Shown: one piece after another, positions 42,472-45,096 of the stretch
Layout: each line of letters starts with the position of its first letter
How positions within the stretch are numbered: the first letter of the stretch is position 1
From: Chara braunii
Taxonomy: Eukaryota; Streptophyta; Charophyceae; Charales; Characeae
Direction of reading: 5' to 3'
NCBI GenBank assembly: GCA_003427395.1
Contig: BFEA01000878.1
Span: 360,321-405,416, forward strand
DNA: 45,096 bases
Made by a program: the position numbers and the translations under genes
The notes under the pieces: generated by a model
The model's input: the letters and a program-made list of their open reading frames with translations, nothing else
Database searches by the model: none
Told to the model about the DNA's origin: nothing

Positions 42472-43658
42472 GTGTTGATTTCCCTCCGTTTCCCCGACCC
42501 TTGCGGATTCCCTGCGTCTCGCATGAGCGCGGGGAGTCGTCGCCTATTCTTCCCTCTCTCTCCTCTCACGCGCAAGTGTCACGTGTCGGGTTGCCCTGTG
42601 CTCCATCGGGCTGGTTGTCGTAACCAGAGACATCAGTTGCGTACGTTCCCGTTCGTCGCCCGATCTCCCTGCTACTCGGCCACAGCCATTTTGTCCTGGT
42701 AATGACGCTGTGCCCCTGAACTTACATTTTTTGTTAAGTGGGAGAGAGTGGGGCGAGACCCATTGAGATTTGTATGGAGTCTAGATTTACAACGCTAAAC
42801 ATGAGCGCGGGCAACTGGCCGTGCTCAACCCTCTCGTCGATCCGCCACAGCATCCTTCTGCATTTCCGAATCACGAACGAAGACAGTGTGTATTGCGATG
42901 CGTATGTGCGAAGCTCGTTGTTGTGAACCGACTGAGTTCATCTATACAACCTGTCCAAGGCTTGTCACGTAGGAGGAGTGGGTTTGTTCTATTTGACCGG
43001 TTTCCTTCCCCGACCCTGATCCTGCCTTACACTGATTTGACGGTGCTGCCTTGGTTGGCGGCCCCAGTTCAACTGCCAGTGTTGTTGACAGGGAGACTCG
43101 TGCTCCTGGTGGAGGCTGGTGCTCGGGTACGAAGGGTCAACTTGGTTCCCAGAACTCTCCTGTGATGCGGGAGCCCTACCTACGAGCTTCCACACCTGGG
43201 TTCCGCCAGCCTCGCCCTGATCAGACGACGACGCTCCTAGACGACTGAACGGACTTGATGAATCCGACTTGGAGGCCTAGAGGCCCCTTATCTCTTGGGT
43301 TCTTGCAAGAGAGTTGGCGTGACGTGTCCTCCTTTATCTTTTCCCTGTTGCCTAGCGGGGGCTGAGTCTGTGCGCCTTCCCTAGCCCACAGCGGAGCGGA
43401 ATTTTGGTTATACCCCCCGCAGGCCCTGTTCACCCCTCAAATTCTTTTTGTTCCCTTTTTACGAAGTTTCTAGCCCCCGCTATCGGCCTTAATTTTGGAA
43501 TAGCCTCCGAACAAAGCGAGGATCCCCCGTTCCGCTTGGGTGATTTAACCCCCACCCAAAGTTCTCAGTCACGCCCCCAATTACTCTGATAGGCGTCCCT
43601 CAGTATGGAACGCTGCACTGCACGGGGTGTGAGGTTGCGCAGAGTGCTTGCGTTTTAA
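42472..43658. other. Unassigned DNA, no gene supported
   Basis: GC-moderate sequence with Pro/Arg/Ser-rich open frames on both strands and no recognised domain. Phrases such as GGAATTTTGG and AATTTTGGAA (about 43398 and 43491) recur. Confidence 0.4.
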
Positions 43659-43939
43659 GTCTGTGGCGAGGGCTCTCGATTTCCAAGCATGTGCAGGCAG
43701 AGGAATCTCAAATTGTTGATAGTACTCTCAATGGGATCGTTCTGAAAACTCTCAAGCGATTCTCGAGAGATTCCCATTGAGAGTGCACTGGAGCGGTGCA
43801 GTGCTCTCAAAATACGTGAAATCGAGAGTAGTGGAATGAGGCCCCTCTGGATTGATTTTGAGAGCTTCGCATCAAGCCTGTAGTGGAGCAGGGCACCAAT
43901 ATCAAAATATGTGAAATTGAGAGTTGTGAAGTGAGACCC
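43659..43939. mobile_element. 281-bp TIR element with TAA duplications
   Basis: TAA at 43656-43658 and 43940-43942. The right end, reverse complemented, is GGGTCTCACTTCACAACTC; a second internal copy of that end, GGGCCTCATTCCACTACTC, lies at 43826-43844, so the right half is tandemly duplicated. ACTCTCAATGGGA and TCCCATTGAGAGT make a central hairpin. The ends are related to those at 18810-19469 and 38892-39105. Confidence 0.65.
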
Positions 43940-44055
43940 TAAGTAAGGCCCCTACCTGTGTAAGCAGTGAGAGCATATGACACTTTGGGCCTGTGGCAGT
44001 AGTACCCTGTGGAGGTCACTAAGAATGGCCCAGTTGTGGTCTCTGCAGCCTTGGA

Positions 44056-44400
44056 ACTTGGAAGGTAATTTCATACAAATATGCGTGTGCATGAACTTAC
44101 TTAGACGTTCTGCTCTGCCGAGTCAACTTTGTTGCGGTTTCCCTTTAGGAAATCCATATATCAAAGAGAGCTTCTCCCCGTCGGCGTTTCACCTTTCATT
44201 GTGTCCTTGCTTTCTCAATGCCAAGGCAACTTGGAAGGTAATTTCATACAAATAGGCACGGATGAACTCACTTAGATGTTCCACTTTGCCGAGTCAACTT
44301 CGTTGTGGTTTCCCTATAGCAAATCCATGGATCAAACAGAGCTTCTCCCCCTCCGCATTCGCCTTTCACTGCGTCCTTGCTTTCTCAATGCCACGGCATC
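44056..44400. repeat. 173-bp tandem duplication
   Basis: Copies start ACTTGGAAGGTAATTTCATA at 44056 and 44229 and end in TCTCAATGCCAAGGC or TCTCAATGCCACGGC. They differ by scattered substitutions and one short deletion. Confidence 0.92.
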
Positions 44401-44627
44401 CACCCAATGAATTATTTTGGATGTAGCAGGGCCCTCCGCTACTTCTCATTTTTGTTTCATGCCATATCATAGACTAATGGAGGGCCAAAGCGGCACACCC
44501 GTTAGGCATGCCCGGCCGTACGTTGCCCGTTAGTCATGGTGTGCCGTTCGTAGGTCGTCTTAACTATATCTCATCCATCATAACCATTAGTTAGAACTTT
44601 GTCTCTGTCCAATCTCTTTTATTTTAG

Positions 44628-44814
44628 GGGTAACTACGCAGGAGTCACTAAAACGAGTTATAGTTGCACTATGGGCCACGATACAGTTTGCAATTGCACT
44701 TCAGGCACCCTACCTGGCCAGAAAGCTGGGTTGTATACATTGCCCAAACTGCAACTGTATCTTGGTCCATAGTGCAATTATAACTCATTTTTGTGACTCC
44801 AGCATAGTTTTCCC
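44628..44814. mobile_element. 187-bp TIR element with ~60-bp inverted ends
   Basis: Left end GGGTAACTACGCAGGAGTCAC; right end, reverse complemented, GGGAAAACTATGCTGGAGTCAC. Similarity continues through GAGTTATARTTGCACTATGG to ATACAGTTTGCA. The central ~60 bases are unpaired. No target duplication is certain. It is unrelated to the TAA-flanked family by eye. Confidence 0.75.
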
Positions 44815-44903
44815 AAAGAAATAACATACACGTGGCGGTAGGGGGAGAACGATTGTAAAAGTGGGAGGAAATGGGAAAGGCGGGCACGAGGCACTTGCCA
44901 AGC

Positions 44904-44905
<2 letters not shown>

Positions 44906-44967
<62 letters not shown>
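44906..44967. repeat. Compound (CT)n(CA)n microsatellite
   Basis: CT repeats pass directly into CA repeats. A similar CT-to-CA transition begins at the end of the window. Confidence 0.97.
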
Positions 44968-44971
<4 letters not shown>

Positions 44972-45039
44972 GGAGAAGAAGAAGAGGGGGGTAGAAAGTA
45001 CAAACAAGGATGGCAGGAGTGTGCCACCTGGCATGCGCC

Positions 45040-45042
<3 letters not shown>

Positions 45043-45096
<54 letters not shown>
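45043..45096. repeat. (CT)n microsatellite at the window edge
   Basis: CT repeats ending CACAC at the last base. They probably continue outside the window. Confidence 0.97.

Noticed and set aside
1-45096. CRISPR array, operons, riboswitches, rRNA
   Set aside because: Spacing of the tandem repeats does not fit a repeat-spacer array, and the window is eukaryotic; no rRNA-like stretch was seen.

Overview
The window looks like nuclear DNA of a repeat-rich plant-lineage (streptophyte) eukaryote. It has long CT/GA microsatellites and assembly-gap Ns. It also has three degraded plant-type LINEs with zf-RVT tails, a Ty3-like LTR element whose primer-binding site resembles the complement of plant tRNA-Asp, TIR/foldback elements, and a U6 snRNA-derived pseudogene. 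Nothing indicates prokaryotic or organellar DNA: there are no operons, rRNA or dense ORFs. The LINE ORFs remind me of charophyte algae such as Chara, but this cannot be settled from the window alone. Layout, 1-16000: polypyrimidine and minisatellite DNA (1-1946) leads into one very large non-autonomous LTR retrotransposon. Its parts are a 5' LTR at about 1947-8799, a PBS at 8805-8822, an internal region without recognisable gag or pol (8823-11387), and a 3' LTR starting at 11388 that breaks off at about 15998. Layout, 16000-24465: a 5'-truncated minus-strand LINE (16972-18711), a 660-bp TIR element with TAA target duplications (18810-19469), a minus-strand ORF resembling the core-binding half of a tyrosine recombinase (20048-20614), and a 1.28-kb element made of two inverted arms of about 490 bp (21461-22743). 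Layout, 24466-31600: a long minus-strand LINE with broken ORF1 and ORF2; its ORF2 has lost nearly the whole endonuclease domain but keeps reverse transcriptase motifs. Layout, 31600-36600: tandem repeats, then the only convincing host-type gene, a 143-aa proline-rich protein ending in an LSD1-like CX2CX14CX2C zinc ribbon (33386-33817), then a GA repeat around a 320-N gap. Layout, 36600-45096: small foldback elements, a chimeric U6 pseudogene with a poly(A) tail, a possible tRNA-derived SINE, a 145/153-bp satellite triplet, a third LINE fragment (plus strand), a second TAA-flanked TIR element, a 173-bp tandem duplication, a small TIR element and terminal microsatellites. The window is mainly a graveyard of nested mobile elements. 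Retrotransposition by LINE machinery plausibly explains the U6 chimera and the SINE-like piece. The short TIR elements share related ends and a TAA/TTA target preference, which suggests one PIF/Harbinger-like family mobilised from elsewhere. All homology calls are from pattern recognition by eye; no database search was run.
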